The position numbers were made by a program, and so were the translations under genes. Below are positions 62,663-64,000 of a DNA stretch of 64,000 bases, one piece after another. Every line of letters starts with the position of its first letter. Within the stretch, counting starts at the first letter, position 1. The notes under the pieces were generated by a model that saw only the letters and a list, made by a program, of their open reading frames with translations, was not told the origin of the DNA and made no database searches. Source of the stretch: Azolla caroliniana (taxonomy: Eukaryota; Polypodiophyta); contig JBHGNT010000004.1 in the NCBI GenBank assembly GCA_043228905.1, positions 7,130,001 to 7,194,000 of the forward strand, written 5' to 3'.

Positions 62663-64000
62663 ATGGCACCCACGACTAAGAATCTTCAGGATTCACTTCA
62701 GGCACAAAACCCTAGGAGTAAGTTACTAAAACCGTTTCCAAAACGCAGCACAGACCATTATGGCTCCCCATCTCCATCGCTCTCAAGCTCAGAAACCCCG
62801 TCTCGCCCTCATCACGCTAAACGCTCTTGCTCTCAAGCCCTCTTTTGCTCTCATAACCCCTCTGCTGGACTTCCCCTTCCTGCTGTTCCTCCTGTGTCTC
62901 GCCCTCGCCTCATCACTCTTCTTCACGCTTCCACACAGTCGAACCCCGTCTCCATCTCCACCATGCCTCTTACCGCCTCAGTAGAAACCCGCGTCTCGCT
63001 CTAGGAACGAGGAATGGGCGGTTACCGGAAGATCATCGATGCCCCCGCGCACCCAGATGCCCAAGGTGTGGCTAAACGTATAACTCCCGAAGCCATCACC
63101 AACAACATGCTTCGGGCTGTTTTGGACTTGCAACGGGGAGGGGACCATGAGGTCGACATACCCCGACATCAAAGATGAAGGCGTACTTCGGTGAGTACTC
63201 AGCCTCAGGGAAGGCATATCGCACATATGGCGGTCCCAACAAAGCTTTCGGGGAGATTGCTCGTATATTAATGGAGTATGCGTTCGTGCAGACGAACCCA
63301 ACGAGCATGCCACAGAACAAGGCAACCATCATCATCAGCGCGTATGAACGAAACAGAATCGATTGGGGAATCATCACAGGTGAGGGACTTCGCACCGCCT
63401 TAGCTTCATTTTAGTCCGGTAAGAAGATGTTGTTTGTTCTTACCCACTTTTTGATGGTTCTATACCCACCCTCTTCTCTTCCTTCCCCTCGCACACTCAC
63501 GTCCCCACCACCACCACGAAGGCAGAGAGAGAAATTCGTTGCCATCAGCCAAGAAGCATGGGAGGAGCCCACATCGCCTTCACCTCCTGCGGCCGACCAA
63601 AACCCCGCAACTGCACCACCACCCACCCAACCCCAACAAAAAAGGGCAGTTTCCAAGACCTGCCAAGAATGGGAGGAGGAGGTAGCCGCGGAAGACAACC
63701 CGGCCGATGACGTCACCATTCGACAGCCAACGTCACGCCCCTCGGTAACATCCCCAGGGCCTAGCCCACGCCCCAACACACATCAGGCTGCACCACCACG
63801 ACCCCAGAAAAGGAAGTAGGTGGAGGAAACAACACTACCGGCCCTAGAACCCCAAACACAGCCAAGCAAGAGAAGACGACTCAACCGCGAGTCCTCGGAA
63901 GAACGGAAAGAGCCACAACAAGAGCAAGTCTTAGTTGTCCGACAGAGCAACCTGGCCATCACCCCTGAGGAGGCATCGTTGAACCAGGGAAAGATCGAGC
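62663..64000 (+). pseudogene. Gypsy-B1 third coding region, similar to plant transposon protein domain
   Basis: From ATG 62663 one frame reads a Ser/Pro-rich N-terminus, a TAG at 63002, then GVAKRITPEAITNNMLRAVLD. A frameshift near 63172 leads to FGEIARILMEYAFVQTNPTS, NKATIIISAYERNRIDWGII and, after TAG 63412, KKMLFVLTHFLMVL, then a Pro-rich tail (TAG at 63817) to the window edge. The pattern A-R-x5-12-P-T-S, a hydrophobic helix, I-x-x-G-x-I-I and a final hydrophobic run recalls the putative plant transposon protein domain found after pol in Athila-type elements. The match is by eye, so it is moderate evidence. Confidence 0.55.

Larger units (their letters stand above)
50639..64000 (+). mobile_element. 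Gypsy-B1, large Ty3/gypsy element with a third reading frame
   Basis: 5' LTR at 50639-51096, gag with three CCHC knuckles, protease, RT, RNase H, integrase and, after pol, a further coding region to the window edge. Copia-A3 interrupts it at 55077-60837, and removing that insertion restores the pol frame exactly. The 3' LTR is outside the window. The gene order with coding sequence after integrase is that of the Athila/Tat side of Ty3/gypsy (inference from layout). Confidence 0.88.

Noticed and set aside
62760-62984. Hydrophobic 74-codon frame as a membrane protein (env transmembrane)
   Set aside because: It overlaps the Ser/Pro-rich start of the third Gypsy-B1 frame in another phase. Its hydrophobicity follows from the CTC-rich composition.

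Overview
This is nuclear DNA of a land plant. The signs are the classes of retroelements present, a CCCTAAA-type telomere repeat, and one leucine-rich-repeat receptor kinase with a kinase-domain intron. The sequence does not identify the species. Nearly everything outside the receptor kinase is transposable elements inserted into each other. Family letters below (Copia-A, D, F; Gypsy-B, C, E, G) are local labels for this window.

Layout, left to right. 1-1993: 5' half of Copia-F on the minus strand, with an open gag-protease frame running off the left edge. It sits inside the 5' LTR of Copia-A1 (1994-7515, plus). A1 is a wreck that also holds a Gypsy-C3 gag-protease block (3391-4770) and the 3' end of chromovirus Gypsy-G (5488-6894), whose LTR carries a non-autonomous hAT-like element (5620-6471). 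7561-13934: Copia-D (minus), with 261-bp LTRs, AGGCC target duplications and a second hAT copy in its gag. 14723-15266: solo LTR. 16609-21301 (minus): the one convincing host gene, an FLS2-like LRR receptor kinase of the non-RD class. 22335-23784: 5'-truncated LINE with a 14-bp target duplication.

From 23907 to the right edge the elements are nested: Gypsy-B2 is cut by Copia-A2 (25117-36040), which is cut by a young full-length Gypsy-C1 (26410-33391). A2 joins without an LTR to broken chromovirus Gypsy-E2, which is cut by Gypsy-E1 (36729-47593). E1 carries a 4.5-kb LINE in its 5' LTR and a solo LTR in its RNase H region. An LTR and gag start of Gypsy-C2 (48553-50638) follow, then Gypsy-B1 (50639 to beyond 64000), cut by Copia-A3 (55077-60837, minus).

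The most interesting points are these. Gypsy-C pol looks like a lineage I associate with basidiomycete fungi. Gypsy-B1 has a third reading frame after integrase, and all its in-frame stops are TAG. A short telomere-repeat tract sits inside Copia-A3 reverse transcriptase. A 191-bp element has tRNA-like promoter boxes at both ends in opposite orientation. The 4.5-kb LINE keeps ORF1 and ORF2 in one frame. The non-autonomous hAT-like family carries a length-variable minisatellite. No CRISPR, rRNA or functional tRNA gene was seen.
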